The notes: generated by a model not told the origin, from the sequence alone. 64,000 nucleotides of DNA from Pseudomonadota bacterium (GCA_023387335.1 JAEWIF010000017.1:1-64000), one strand, 5' to 3'; shown: positions 42,285 through 51,398, counted from the stretch's first letter. Made by a program: numbers and translations.

Positions 42285-43373
42285 CTAGGTGTTCTTGGAG
42301 ACGGTGATGGTCGGGAACTTCGCCGAGAAGTCCTTCGCCTTGGACGCGATGCGGATCGCCACCTGGCGCGCCACGTCCTTGTAGATGCCGGCCAGCTTGC
42401 CGTCCGGATCGGCCATCACGGTCGGACGGCCGGCGTCGGCCTGCTGGCGGATGTTGATGTCCAGCGGCAGCGCGCCCAGGTAGTTGAGATTGCGCTCGGC
42501 CGCGTAGCGCTGGCCGCCGCCCTCGCCGAAGATGTGCTCGGCGTGGCCGCAGTTGCTGCACACGTGCACCGCCATGTTCTCCACCAGGCCCAGGATCGGC
42601 ACGCCGACCTTCTCGAACATGGCCACGGCCTTGCGCGCGTCCAGCAGCGCGATGTCCTGCGGCGTGGTGACGATCACCGCGCCCGTCATCGGCACGCGCT
42701 GCGACAGCGTGAGCTGGATGTCGCCGGTGCCGGGCGGCAGGTCGACCACCAGGTAGTCGAGGTCGCGCCAGTTGGTCTGGCGCAGCAGTTGCTCCAGCGC
42801 CTGCGTGGCCATGGGGCCGCGCCAGATCATGGCCTCGTCCTGGTTGACCAGGAAGCCGATCGACATGACCTGCACGCCGTAGTTCTCCAGCGGCTCCATG
42901 GTCTTGCCGTCTTCGCTCTCGGGACGGCCGTCGATGCCCATCATCATCGGCTGGCTGGGACCGTAGATGTCGGCGTCCAGCAGGCCGACCGAAGCACCCT
43001 CGGCGGCCAGCGCCAGCGCCAGGTTGACGGCGGTGGTGCTCTTGCCCACCCCGCCCTTGCCCGAGGCGACGGCGATGATGTTCTTCACGTTGGGCATCAG
43101 CTGCACGCCGCGCTGGACGGCATGGGCGATCACCTTGGTGCTGACGTTGACCGACACGTTGGACACGCCCGGCACGCCGCGCACCGCGGCGACCGCGGCC
43201 TGGCGCAGCGCGGGCACCTGGCTCTTCGCGGGATAACCGAGCTCCAGGTCGAACGCGACGTCGCCGCCGTTCACCTGCAGGTTCCTGACCGCCTTGGTGG
43301 AAACGAAATCGTGGCCCGTGTTCGGGTCCTTCACGGCCGCCAGGGCGGCCAGCACTTGCTCTTGCGTTGGCAT
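42285..43373 (-). CDS. Mrp/ApbC-type iron-sulfur cluster carrier ATPase
   Basis: 362 aa. It binds and delivers [4Fe-4S] clusters to apoproteins. An N-terminal DUF59/MIP18-like domain (about residues 1-85) precedes the deviant Walker A ASGKGGVGKST near residue 105. DADIYGPSQPMM, the Walker B LVVDLPPGTGD and the C-terminal CSNCG cluster-binding pair near residue 270 follow. It heads the minus-strand run leading into the Fe-S-rich formate dehydrogenase locus. It diverges from metG across 173 bases, an arrangement common in proteobacteria. Confidence 0.95.
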   Translation of the reverse strand: MPTQEQVLAALAAVKDPNTGHDFVSTKAVRNLQVNGGDVAFDLELGYPAKSQVPALRQAAVAAVRGVPGVSNVSVNVSTKVIAHAVQRGVQLMPNVKNIIAVASGKGGVGKSTTAVNLALALAAEGASVGLLDADIYGPSQPMMMGIDGRPESEDGKTMEPLENYGVQVMSIGFLVNQDEAMIWRGPMATQALEQLLRQTNWRDLDYLVVDLPPGTGDIQLTLSQRVPMTGAVIVTTPQDIALLDARKAVAMFEKVGVPILGLVENMAVHVCSNCGHAEHIFGEGGGQRYAAERNLNYLGALPLDINIRQQADAGRPTVMADPDGKLAGIYKDVARQVAIRIASKAKDFSAKFPTITVSKNT

Positions 43374-43512
43374 CGGTGTCTCTCTTTACAAGGAGTTTAG
43401 CGACCGGCCGATGGCCTTCCCTCGGGCAATGGCGTAGAGGCGCAGGACGCAGTTGAAGCTCTTGGCCGACATGACAGCGGCGGTGCCGGGCCAAGGGGAG
43501 GGAGCCCCCGCC

Positions 43513-43518
43513 TAAAAT
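43513..43518 (+). promoter_or_regulatory. Putative -10 box of metG
   Basis: TAAAAT followed by CGCCG, 28 bases before the metG start codon. The same TA(A/G)AATCG(A/C)CG context recurs before the DUF3460 and gpmA genes. No matching -35 hexamer is clear. Confidence 0.45.
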
Positions 43519-43546
43519 CGCCGGTTCCCCGCGCCCCCACAACACC

Positions 43547-45601
43547 ATGCCCCAGCGCAAGCTTTTCGTCACCACCGCCCTGCCGTACGCCAACGGCAAG
43601 TTCCACATCGGCCACATCATGGAATACATCCAGGCCGACATCTGGGTGCGCCACCAGCGCATGGGCGGGCACATGGTGCATTTCGTCGGCGCGGACGATG
43701 CGCACGGCGCGCCGATCATGATCGCGGCCGAGAAGGCCGGGAAGACGCCGCAGCAGTTCGTGGCCGAGATCGCGGCCGGGCGCAAGGAATACATCGACGG
43801 CTTCCACGTCCGGTTCGACAACTGGCACTCCACGGACAGCCCCGAGAACACCGACCTCGCCCAGGGCATCTACAAGGCGCTGAAGGCGCGCGGGCTGGTG
43901 TCCACGCGGACCATCGAGCAGTTCTACGACCCGGTCAAGGGCATGTTCCTGCCGGACCGCTACATCAAGGGCGAGTGCCCCACCTGCCACGCCAAGGACC
44001 AGTACGGCGACAGCTGCGAGGTCTGCAGCAGCGTCTACTCGCCCACCCAGCTGATCGAGCCCTATTCGGTGCTGACCGGCGCCAAGCCCGAGCTGCGCAG
44101 CTCCGACCACTACTTCTTCCGCCTGTCCGATCCCGCCGTGGTCGAGTTCCTCAAGGGCTGGACCCAGGACGGCAAGCTGCAGGCCGAGATGGCGAAGAAG
44201 GCCAGCGAGTGGTTCGAGGCCGGCATGGCCGACTGGGACATCAGCCGCGACGCGCCCTACTTCGGCATCGAGATCCCCGACGCGCCCGGCAAGTACTTCT
44301 ACGTCTGGCTGGACGCGCCCATCGGCTACCTGGCCAGCCTGAAGAACCACTTCGACAAGGGCCAGGCGCGCGACCACTGGCACGAGCCCTCGCGCACGCC
44401 GCTGTCCTTCGACCAGTTCATCGCCGACCCGGCCGTCGAGCAGGTGCACTTCATCGGCAAGGACATCGTGTATTTCCACACGCTGTTCTGGCCGGCGATG
44501 CTGCAGTTCTCCGGCCGCAAGACGCCCAGCCAGATCAACGTGCACGGCTTCATCAACGTCGGCGGCGAGAAGATGAGCAAGAGCCGCGGCACCGGCATCG
44601 ACCCGCTGCGCTACCTGGCGCTGGGCATGAACCCCGAGTGGATGCGCTACTACATCGCGGCCAAGCTCAACGGCAAGGTCGAGGACGTGGAATTCAACCC
44701 CGAGGACTTCGTCGCGCGGGTGAACGCCGACCTGATCGGCAAGTACGTGAACATCGCCAGCCGCGCCGCCAAGTTCGTGCCGGGCGGCAAGTTGCTGGGC
44801 CCGTTCTCGGTGCTCGAAGAACGCGCCACCCGGCTGGTCGACGACGTGCGCAACCTCTACGAAGGCCGCGAGTACGGCAAGGCCGTGCGCGAGATCATGG
44901 CCTTCGCCGACGACGTGAACCTGCACTTCGACGGCGCCGCGCCCTGGAAGCTGGCCAAGGAAGGCCAGCAGGAGAAGGCCGCGCTGGTCTGCTCCGAGTG
45001 CCTGGAGGCGTTCAAGGTGATGACCGCCTGCCTGAAGCCCATCCTGCCGGCGCTGGCCAGGGAAGCCGAGGCGTTCCTGAAGTGCGCGCCGCTGGACTGG
45101 GACAACGCCACCACGCCGCTGGGCGCGGGGCATGTGGTCGGGGACTACAAGCACCTGATGCAGCGCGTCGATCCCAAGCAGATGGATCTGCTGTTCGAGC
45201 CGCCGGCGCAGGCGAGCGTGGAGGCCCCCAAGGAAGTGCCGGGCGGCGAAGAACTCGCGCCGGCGATCACGATCGACGACTTCGCCAAGATCGACCTTCG
45301 CATCGCGAAGATCGTCCAGTGCGAAGCCGTCGAAGGCTCGACCAAGCTGCTGCGCCTGACGCTGGACGCCGGCGAGGGCCGCACCCGCAACGTGTTCTCG
45401 GGCATCGCCTCGGCCTACAAGCCGGAGGACCTCGTCGGCAAGCTCACCGTGATGGTCGCCAACCTCGCGCCGCGCAAGATGAAGTTCGGCGTGAGCGAAG
45501 GCATGGTGCTGGCCGCCAGCCACGCCGACGAGAAGGCCCAGCCGGGGATCTACGTGCTCAACCCGTGGCCGGGCGCGCAGCCCGGGATGCGGGTTCGCTG
45601 A
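43547..45601 (+). CDS. metG: Methionyl-tRNA synthetase
   Basis: 684 aa, the long homodimeric type. It charges tRNA-Met for initiation and elongation. The class I HIGH motif is FHIGH at residues 19-23. A zinc knuckle CPTCHAKDQYGDSCEVC lies near residue 145, and KMSKS near residue 343. The C-terminal EMAP/Trbp111-like tRNA-binding domain (about 575-684: KIDLRIAKIVQ, GMVLAASH) is present. The ATG at 43547 begins MPQRKLFVTTALPYANG, the conserved start. The 3' end overlaps the convergent LysR gene by 44 bases. Confidence 0.97.
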   Translation: MPQRKLFVTTALPYANGKFHIGHIMEYIQADIWVRHQRMGGHMVHFVGADDAHGAPIMIAAEKAGKTPQQFVAEIAAGRKEYIDGFHVRFDNWHSTDSPENTDLAQGIYKALKARGLVSTRTIEQFYDPVKGMFLPDRYIKGECPTCHAKDQYGDSCEVCSSVYSPTQLIEPYSVLTGAKPELRSSDHYFFRLSDPAVVEFLKGWTQDGKLQAEMAKKASEWFEAGMADWDISRDAPYFGIEIPDAPGKYFYVWLDAPIGYLASLKNHFDKGQARDHWHEPSRTPLSFDQFIADPAVEQVHFIGKDIVYFHTLFWPAMLQFSGRKTPSQINVHGFINVGGEKMSKSRGTGIDPLRYLALGMNPEWMRYYIAAKLNGKVEDVEFNPEDFVARVNADLIGKYVNIASRAAKFVPGGKLLGPFSVLEERATRLVDDVRNLYEGREYGKAVREIMAFADDVNLHFDGAAPWKLAKEGQQEKAALVCSECLEAFKVMTACLKPILPALAREAEAFLKCAPLDWDNATTPLGAGHVVGDYKHLMQRVDPKQMDLLFEPPAQASVEAPKEVPGGEELAPAITIDDFAKIDLRIAKIVQCEAVEGSTKLLRLTLDAGEGRTRNVFSGIASAYKPEDLVGKLTVMVANLAPRKMKFGVSEGMVLAASHADEKAQPGIYVLNPWPGAQPGMRVR

Positions 45602-46484
45602 CCGCGGCCTGGCCCAGCAGCCAGGCTTCGAAGCGCTCCGCCGCCGGATGCGCGCCCATCGCGCGGCGGCGGCACAGGTAGTAGCCGCGGCCGGTGGAAG
45701 CGAAGCCGGGCACCGGCATCACCAGCCGGCCTGCGGCCAGGTCGGCTTCCACCATGCACTTCTGGACGACCGCGACGCCCATGCCCGCGCGCGCGGCTTC
45801 GATCAGGTTCACCACCAGGTCGAAGCCGGTGCCGCGCCAGCGGGCCGGCAGCCCGGCCCCCATCGCATTGGCCCACAAGGTCCAGTTGTCGGGATAGCTG
45901 GAGTGGTAGAGCAGCGGCTGCGCCAGCAGCTCGGCGGGCGCGGTCAGCCCGGCGAAGCGCGGCGCGCCGACGGCGACGATCTCGCGGCCGACCAGGTAGC
46001 TGGCGGCCACCTGCCGCGGCCAGCCCTGCCGCGCCTGGCGCTTGAGCACGATCCACAGGTCGACGTCGTCGCGCTGGAAATCGTCCTCGCGCTGGTACGG
46101 GCGGAACTCCAGCTCGACTTCGGGATGGCGGGCGCGGAAGTCCTCGAGCCGCGGCAGCAGCCAGAGATTGCCCAGGCTGGTCACCACCGAGAGCCGCAGC
46201 CGCAGGCGATCGGGGCTGCGCTGCAGCTTCGCGGCGGCGTCCTCGAGAGCGGCGACCGGCCGCTCGACCAGGCGGCGCAGTTCCTCGCCGGCCGGCGTCA
46301 GGCGCACGCCGGCGCCGGAGCGCGCGAACACGTCCACGCCGAGCTGCTCCTCCAGCCGCATCACCGCCCGGCTGATCGCCGCCTGCGTGACGAACAACTG
46401 GTCGGCGGCCTTGCGGAAGCTGCCCGTCGCGGCCACCGCCAGGAAGGCATGCAGTTCCACCAGCGAGGGACTCCGGATCGGCAT
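45558..46484 (-). CDS. LysR-family transcriptional regulator
   Basis: 308 aa. The N-terminal winged helix (about residues 6-65) shows the LysR helix-turn-helix: LAVAATGSFRKAADQLFVTQ, AISRAVMRLEEQLGV. A periplasmic-binding-like effector domain follows, with the GcvA-like VNLIEAARAGMGVAVVQ segment. It diverges from the Bug receptor gene across 81 bases that contain a perfect palindrome (46501-46515), so it probably controls that gene, the amidohydrolase after it, and itself. The stop region overlaps the metG 3' end. Confidence 0.92.
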   Translation of the reverse strand: MPIRSPSLVELHAFLAVAATGSFRKAADQLFVTQAAISRAVMRLEEQLGVDVFARSGAGVRLTPAGEELRRLVERPVAALEDAAAKLQRSPDRLRLRLSVVTSLGNLWLLPRLEDFRARHPEVELEFRPYQREDDFQRDDVDLWIVLKRQARQGWPRQVAASYLVGREIVAVGAPRFAGLTAPAELLAQPLLYHSSYPDNWTLWANAMGAGLPARWRGTGFDLVVNLIEAARAGMGVAVVQKCMVEADLAAGRLVMPVPGFASTGRGYYLCRRRAMGAHPAAERFEAWLLGQAAVSEPASRAARPATG

Positions 46485-46500
46485 GCTCCCGATTACAACA

Positions 46501-46515
46501 TGTCATCACATGACA
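46501..46515. promoter_or_regulatory. Probable LysR binding site
   Basis: TGTCATCACATGACA is a perfect 6-3-6 inverted repeat in the 81-base gap between the divergent LysR and Bug receptor genes. Position and symmetry fit a LysR-type activator/autorepressor site; the spacing differs slightly from the classic T-N11-A. Confidence 0.6.
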
Positions 46516-46565
46516 CGAAAAAGTCGTTTGTCCGCGCCGCCACGGACTCCTACCCTCGGCCGTTC

Positions 46566-47549
46566 ATGACCACCACCCGACGCACCCTCCTCGCCGTCGC
46601 CGGCGCCGCCCTGCTGGCCACCGGCACCGCCGCCTTCGCGCAAGGCAACTACCCCAGCCAGCCGATCAAGCTGATCGTCCCGTTCGCCCCCGGCGGCTCC
46701 ACCGATCTGGCCGCGCGCCTGATCGCCGAGTACGGCGGCCGCGAACTGGGCCAGACCATCGTGGTCGAGAACCGCGCCGGCGCCGGCGGCTCGCTGGGCA
46801 TGGAGTTCGTGGCCAAGGCCAGGCCGGACGGCTACACCCTGGGCATGGCCACCGTCAGCACGCACGGCAGCAACCCCGCGGTGTACGGCAGCAAGCTCAA
46901 GTACGACCCGGTGAAGGACTTCGTGCCGGTCACCAACGTGGCGACGACGCCCAGCGTGTTCGCGATCAACCCCAAGGTGCCCGCCAAGGACATGAAGGAG
47001 TTCATCGCCCTGGCCAAGGCCAACCCGGGCAAGTACAGCTTCGCCTCGCCGGGCGCGGGCTCGCTCGGCCACGCCAACATCGAGCACTTCGCCGCGCTGG
47101 CCAAGATCAAGCTGCTGCACGTGCCGTACAAGGGCGCCGGCCCCGCGATGAACGACGCCCTGGGCGGCCAGGTCGACGCGATCACCGACAACCTGCCCTC
47201 GGCCCTGTCCAACATCAAGGCGGGCAAGCTGCGTCCGCTGGCGGTGCTGTCCGAGAAGCGCTCGCCCGCCCTGCCCGACGTGCCGACCTACGGCGAACTG
47301 GGCTTCCCCCAGATGGGCGGCGGCGGCTGGTTCGGCGTGGTGGCCCCCGAGGGCACGCCGCCGGAGATCGTCACCAAGCTGAACGCGGCCTTCCACAAGG
47401 CCATGAAGCAGTCCGACTTCATCAAGAAGATGGACGAGTCCGGCGCGTCGCTGATCCCCACCACCCCGGCCGAGTTCGGCAAGCAGATCCAGCAGGCGAT
47501 GGACCGCTACCAGCGCGTCTCGCAGATGGCGAACATCCGCAACGACTGA
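46566..47549 (+). CDS. Bug-family tripartite tricarboxylate transporter substrate-binding protein
   Basis: 327 aa. The signal peptide MTTTRRTLLAVAGAALLATG has an RR pair but also fits Sec. Family signatures are IKLIVPFAPGGSTDLAARL, VENRAGAGGSLGMEFVAKA, RPDGYTLGMATVSTHGSNP and HVPYKGAGPAMNDALGGQV. It diverges from a LysR gene and is followed 10 bases later by an N-formylglutamate-amidohydrolase-like gene. The ligand may therefore be an N-acylated or related amino-acid derivative. No TctAB genes are nearby. Confidence 0.92.
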   Translation: MTTTRRTLLAVAGAALLATGTAAFAQGNYPSQPIKLIVPFAPGGSTDLAARLIAEYGGRELGQTIVVENRAGAGGSLGMEFVAKARPDGYTLGMATVSTHGSNPAVYGSKLKYDPVKDFVPVTNVATTPSVFAINPKVPAKDMKEFIALAKANPGKYSFASPGAGSLGHANIEHFAALAKIKLLHVPYKGAGPAMNDALGGQVDAITDNLPSALSNIKAGKLRPLAVLSEKRSPALPDVPTYGELGFPQMGGGGWFGVVAPEGTPPEIVTKLNAAFHKAMKQSDFIKKMDESGASLIPTTPAEFGKQIQQAMDRYQRVSQMANIRND

Positions 47550-47559
47550 TTCCTTCCGG

Positions 47560-48408
47560 ATGGAAACCTTCACCCTGCTGGCGCCGACGGCGCCGGCGGT
47601 GCCGCTGGTGTGCGACTCGCCGCACAGCGGCACCTGGTATCCCGACGACTATCGCCATGCCGTGCCGCGCGACCAGCTGCGGCGCGGCGAGGACACCCAC
47701 GTGGAGGCGCTGTGGGAAGCGGTGCCCTCCGTGGGCGGCACGCTGCTGCACGCGCATTTCCCGCGCACCTACATCGACGCCAACCGCACGCTGGAAGACC
47801 TGGACCCCGAGCTGCTCGACGGTCCCTGGCCGACCCCGCTGTCGCCCGGCGAGAAGAGCCGGCTCGGCTTCGGCCTGATCTGGCGCAACCTGCGCGCCGG
47901 CGTGCCGCTCTACGACCGCAAGCTCTCCGTGGCCGAGGTGCAGGCGCGCATCGACCGCTGCTACAAGCCCTACCACGCGGCGCTGGCCGAGCGCATCGAG
48001 GACAGCGTTCGCCGGTTCGGCGGCGTGTGGCACCTGAACCTGCACTCGATGCCCAACGACGCCTACGAGCGGCTGCAGATCAGGAGCCCGCATCCGCTGG
48101 CCGACTTCGTGCTGGGCGACCGCGACGGCACCACCTGCGAGCCGGCGTTCGTCGACCTGGTGGAAAGCAGGCTGCGCGGCTTCGGCTACACGGTGGCGCG
48201 CAACGACCCGTACAAGGGCGTCCAGCTGATCGAGCGCATCGGCCGGCCGGCGCAGAACCGCCACAGCCTGCAGATCGAGATCCGCCGCCCGCTCTACATG
48301 GACGAGGCCACGCGCGAGCGCCACGACGGCTTCGACGCGCTGCGCAACGACCTCACGGAGCTGTTGCAGGCCATCGCCGAGGACCTGCGCAAGCGCACGG
48401 CCCGCTGA
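47560..48408 (+). CDS. N-formylglutamate amidohydrolase family protein (HutG-like)
   Basis: 282 aa. The family cleaves N-formylglutamate to glutamate and formate in the five-step histidine pathway. Here are the metal-site segments CDSPHSGTWYP near residue 18, DTHVEALW near residue 45, HLNLHSMPNDA near residue 160 and the C-terminal HSLQIEIRR near residue 235. No other hut gene is in the window; the neighbours are a Bug receptor (10 bases upstream) and a LysR regulator. It may therefore act on another N-formyl or N-carbamoyl compound. No signal peptide. Confidence 0.85.
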   Translation: METFTLLAPTAPAVPLVCDSPHSGTWYPDDYRHAVPRDQLRRGEDTHVEALWEAVPSVGGTLLHAHFPRTYIDANRTLEDLDPELLDGPWPTPLSPGEKSRLGFGLIWRNLRAGVPLYDRKLSVAEVQARIDRCYKPYHAALAERIEDSVRRFGGVWHLNLHSMPNDAYERLQIRSPHPLADFVLGDRDGTTCEPAFVDLVESRLRGFGYTVARNDPYKGVQLIERIGRPAQNRHSLQIEIRRPLYMDEATRERHDGFDALRNDLTELLQAIAEDLRKRTAR

Positions 48409-48580
48409 GCGCCGCCGCGGCGGCGCGGGACCCGGGCGTACACTGGACGCCGATGGCCCCGCCCGCCGCCCTCCCCACGCTGCCGCTCTCGCGGCGCCGG
48501 CGGTTCATCACCCGGCTGCACCACTGCGGCCCTCCGGAAGCGAATGCCAACCGCCTGGCCTTCCACTTCCGGAGATCCGC

Positions 48581-50233
48581 TTGATTCCCTCCCTCTCCTT
48601 CCGTCCCCGCCTGTTCGACGCCGTGCGCGGCTACGACCGCGACCGCTTCCTGCGCGACCTGGGCGCCGGCCTCACCGTCGGCGTCGTCGCCCTTCCCCTG
48701 GCCATGGCGTTCGCCATCGCCTCCGGCCTGCCGCCCGCCGCCGGGCTGTGGACGGCCATCATCGCGGGGCTGCTGGTCGCGCTGCTCGGCGGCTCCAACG
48801 TGCAGATCGGCGGCCCGGCCGGCGCGTTCATCGTGATCGTGTACGGGATCATCGAGCGCTACGGCGTGGCCAACCTGCTGATCGCCACCGCCTGCGCCGG
48901 CGTGCTGCTGTTCGTGCTGGGCCTGCTGCGCCTGGGCTCGCTGGTGCGCTACGTGCCGGTGAGCATCGTGATCGGCTTCACCAACGGCATCGCGGTGCTG
49001 ATCGCCATGTCGCAGCTGAAGGACTGGCTGGGGCTGAGCGTGGCGAAGATGCCGGCCGACTTCTTCGCGCAACTGCACGTGCTGGGCGGGAACCTGCACA
49101 GCTTCAGCCCGCACGCTTTCGCCCTGGGCAGCGCCTGCCTGCTCGGCCTGTTCCTCTGGCCCCGGCTGTGGGGCGCGAGTTCGCCGGTGGCGCAGGCGCT
49201 GGACCTGCCCGGCCTCCGCCGCGCCGCGCAGGTGGGCGCCCGCGTGCCCGGCCCCATCGTCGCCCTGGTCACGCTCACGGCACTGGCGGTGGCGCTGAAG
49301 CTGCCCGTCGAGACCATCGGCAGCCGCTTCGGCGGCATCCCTGCGGGGTTGCCGGCGTTCACGCTGCCTGAGTTCTCGTGGGAGACGGTCAAGCAGCTGG
49401 TCGCGCCCACGCTCACCATCGCGATGCTGGGCGCCATCGAGTCGCTGCTGTGCGCGCGCGTGGCCGACCAGGTGAGCGGCCTGCCGCGCCACGATCCCAA
49501 CCAGGAACTGATGGCCCAGGGCGTGGCCAACGTGGTGGCGCCGTTCTTCGGCGGCATGCCGGCCACCGGCACCATCGCGCGCACGGTCACCAACATCCGC
49601 TCGGGCGGCACCACGCCGGTGGCGGGCGTGGTGCATGCGCTCACGGTGGCCGTGCTGGTGCTGGCCGCGGCGCCGCTGGCGCTGCACGTGCCGCTGGCGG
49701 TGCTGGCCGGCATCCTGCTGTTCGTCGCCTGGAACATGGGCGAGTGGCGCGAGTTCGCGCACCTGCGGCTCTACAGCGTGCACTACCGGATGCTGATGCT
49801 GGGCACGTTCTTCCTGACGGTGGTGTTCGACCTCACGGTGGCGCTGCAGGTTGGCCTGGTGGCCGCCTGCGCTCTGTTCATCCGGCGCATGAGCTCGCTG
49901 TTCCAGGTGGAGGCTGTGGCGGCCGAAGGAACGCAGCTTCGATTCCGGCTCTACGGATCGCTGTTCTTCGGCGCCGTCGCGCGCATCGACAGCGTGGTGC
50001 AGGCGGTCGAGAACGGACCCGAAGCGCCCGAGGTCGTGCTCGACGCCTTGCAGCTGGTGCACCTGGACACGTCCGGCCTGGACGCGCTGCGCCAGCTGCA
50101 CAAGGTGGTGCTGCTGCGCGGGGGCACGCTGCGGCTGGAGAACCTGCAGGAGCAGCCGCGCGAGGTGATCGAGCGCGCCGGCTTCCACATGGAGCTGGCC
50201 CGGCACCAGCCCTCGCCTGAAGTGGCGGTCTAG
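48581..50233 (+). CDS. SulP-family inorganic anion transporter with STAS domain
   Basis: 550 aa from a TTG at 48581 with GGAG seven bases upstream; no ATG gives a full-length N-terminus. About 10-12 membrane helices (residues 25-430) include the SulP signatures LPLAMAFAIASGLPPAAGLW near residue 38 and GGSNVQIGGPAGAF near residue 69. A cytoplasmic STAS domain spans about residues 440-545 with the conserved HLDTSGLDAL. Family members carry sulfate, bicarbonate, molybdate or dicarboxylates; the substrate is unknown. No carbonic anhydrase or sulfate genes are adjacent. Confidence 0.92.
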   Translation: MIPSLSFRPRLFDAVRGYDRDRFLRDLGAGLTVGVVALPLAMAFAIASGLPPAAGLWTAIIAGLLVALLGGSNVQIGGPAGAFIVIVYGIIERYGVANLLIATACAGVLLFVLGLLRLGSLVRYVPVSIVIGFTNGIAVLIAMSQLKDWLGLSVAKMPADFFAQLHVLGGNLHSFSPHAFALGSACLLGLFLWPRLWGASSPVAQALDLPGLRRAAQVGARVPGPIVALVTLTALAVALKLPVETIGSRFGGIPAGLPAFTLPEFSWETVKQLVAPTLTIAMLGAIESLLCARVADQVSGLPRHDPNQELMAQGVANVVAPFFGGMPATGTIARTVTNIRSGGTTPVAGVVHALTVAVLVLAAAPLALHVPLAVLAGILLFVAWNMGEWREFAHLRLYSVHYRMLMLGTFFLTVVFDLTVALQVGLVAACALFIRRMSSLFQVEAVAAEGTQLRFRLYGSLFFGAVARIDSVVQAVENGPEAPEVVLDALQLVHLDTSGLDALRQLHKVVLLRGGTLRLENLQEQPREVIERAGFHMELARHQPSPEVAV

Positions 50234-50243
50234 CGGGCGAAAC

Positions 50244-51215
50244 TCAGGCCGCGCGCGCCTTCGGCAGGCAGCCGTCCGCGGCGGCCGCGTCCAGCAGCAC
50301 CTGCTCCACCATGGCGGCGCTCTCGTGGACCGACCGCACGATGCCGGGCAGCAGGGGCGCGGTGCTTCCCGTCGCGCGCAGCAGGCCGGCGGCGAGCGCC
50401 ACCATGGCCGACTCGCGGCCCAGCACGTGCACGCGGACCGGGTCGACGGCGTCGTCCAGCAGCGGCCGCACCGCGTCGACCATGCGCGCGCAGCGGCTCT
50501 CCTGGTTGCCCGGCAGCAGCACGACCTCGCGCACCGCGGGCAGTCCGTCGCGCACCAGCGGGTGGCCGAGGCCGCGCCGGGACAGCACCTGCGCGCGCAC
50601 GGCGCAATCGTGTCCGAGGTCCAGGTCGGCGTACGCGGCGCCGCTGTCGAACTGCGTCAGGTCCGAATCGGCGAAGCGCTGGTACACCACCTCGGCGTGC
50701 TTGCGGTGCGCCACGCGGCGCAGCAGGTCGATGCCGTCGTGCTCGAGCGCGCTGGCGATCACGACGCGGCTGCACGGCGGCGAGGCGGCCGGCGCGGACA
50801 GTTCGTGCCACAGGCGCGAAGGTTCGGCCGCCGGCGCGTGGACCACCGCCAGCGCGGCGAGGTGGCGCGCCAGCTCCTGCGGGGCTTCGGGGCGGAACAC
50901 CGAGGCGATGTGCAGCGGCTGCCGCAGCGTCGGTCGGCCCGGGCTGCGATGCAGCAGGCGGAACGCATCCTGCTGGGGCAGCCGCTGCATCCGCCGCCAC
51001 GCGGATTCCACCGCGCGGGGCGGCCCTTCGATCCAGTGGATGAGCCACTGCGCGCGGTGCAGCACCGCGATCCGCACGTCGCGCGCGAGCGCGGCGCGCA
51101 GCAACCGCCGGCGCAGGCCCAGCAGGTGGTCGAGCGGCGAACCTCGGGAGGACCAGAAACTCGCGCCCACGAGGCGCAGGCAGGGAGGATGCCCCGGCAG
51201 GACGTCGTACAACAT
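50244..51215 (-). CDS. Degenerate BLUF-like domain protein
   Basis: 323 aa. Residues 12-115 resemble a BLUF flavin domain by pattern: an opening strand CLRLVGASF, the hallmark WLIHWIEGPPRAVESAWRRM (in BLUF usually F-x-Q-x-x-EG), and a closing block LLHRS. The flavin-contacting Tyr, Asn and Gln positions are not conserved (Gln is His here), so light sensing is doubtful. Residues 125-310 have no recognisable domain; VVLLPGNQESRC and the repeated Val/Ala-Leu strands suggest a small alpha/beta fold. It diverges from a LysR gene. Function unknown; the BLUF link is my inference from the local pattern. Confidence 0.55.
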   Translation of the reverse strand: MLYDVLPGHPPCLRLVGASFWSSRGSPLDHLLGLRRRLLRAALARDVRIAVLHRAQWLIHWIEGPPRAVESAWRRMQRLPQQDAFRLLHRSPGRPTLRQPLHIASVFRPEAPQELARHLAALAVVHAPAAEPSRLWHELSAPAASPPCSRVVIASALEHDGIDLLRRVAHRKHAEVVYQRFADSDLTQFDSGAAYADLDLGHDCAVRAQVLSRRGLGHPLVRDGLPAVREVVLLPGNQESRCARMVDAVRPLLDDAVDPVRVHVLGRESAMVALAAGLLRATGSTAPLLPGIVRSVHESAAMVEQVLLDAAAADGCLPKARAA

Positions 51216-51350
51216 GGCGGAAACGGAGAAGCGGGAAGTGGGGGCGCCGGCGGCGGCGCTTCCGCTGGATCGGGGTGACGGCGTTGTCGGCCCCCGGGCG
51301 GCCTCGCGTGGCGAAGGGCGTTATTACGCTTCAACGCGCATCGGAGCGTC

Positions 51351-51366
51351 CAATGCATTGTTGACA
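51351..51366. promoter_or_regulatory. Palindrome and -35-like element before the LysR gene
   Basis: CAATGCATTG (51351-51360) is a perfect 10-bp palindrome directly followed by TTGACA (51361-51366), an exact -35 hexamer pointing toward the LysR gene. A good -10 at the right distance is not obvious. The spot is suited to LysR autoregulation. Confidence 0.4.
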
Positions 51367-51398
51367 TCGGCCCAATGCGCGCCCAGCATCGTGCGGCC

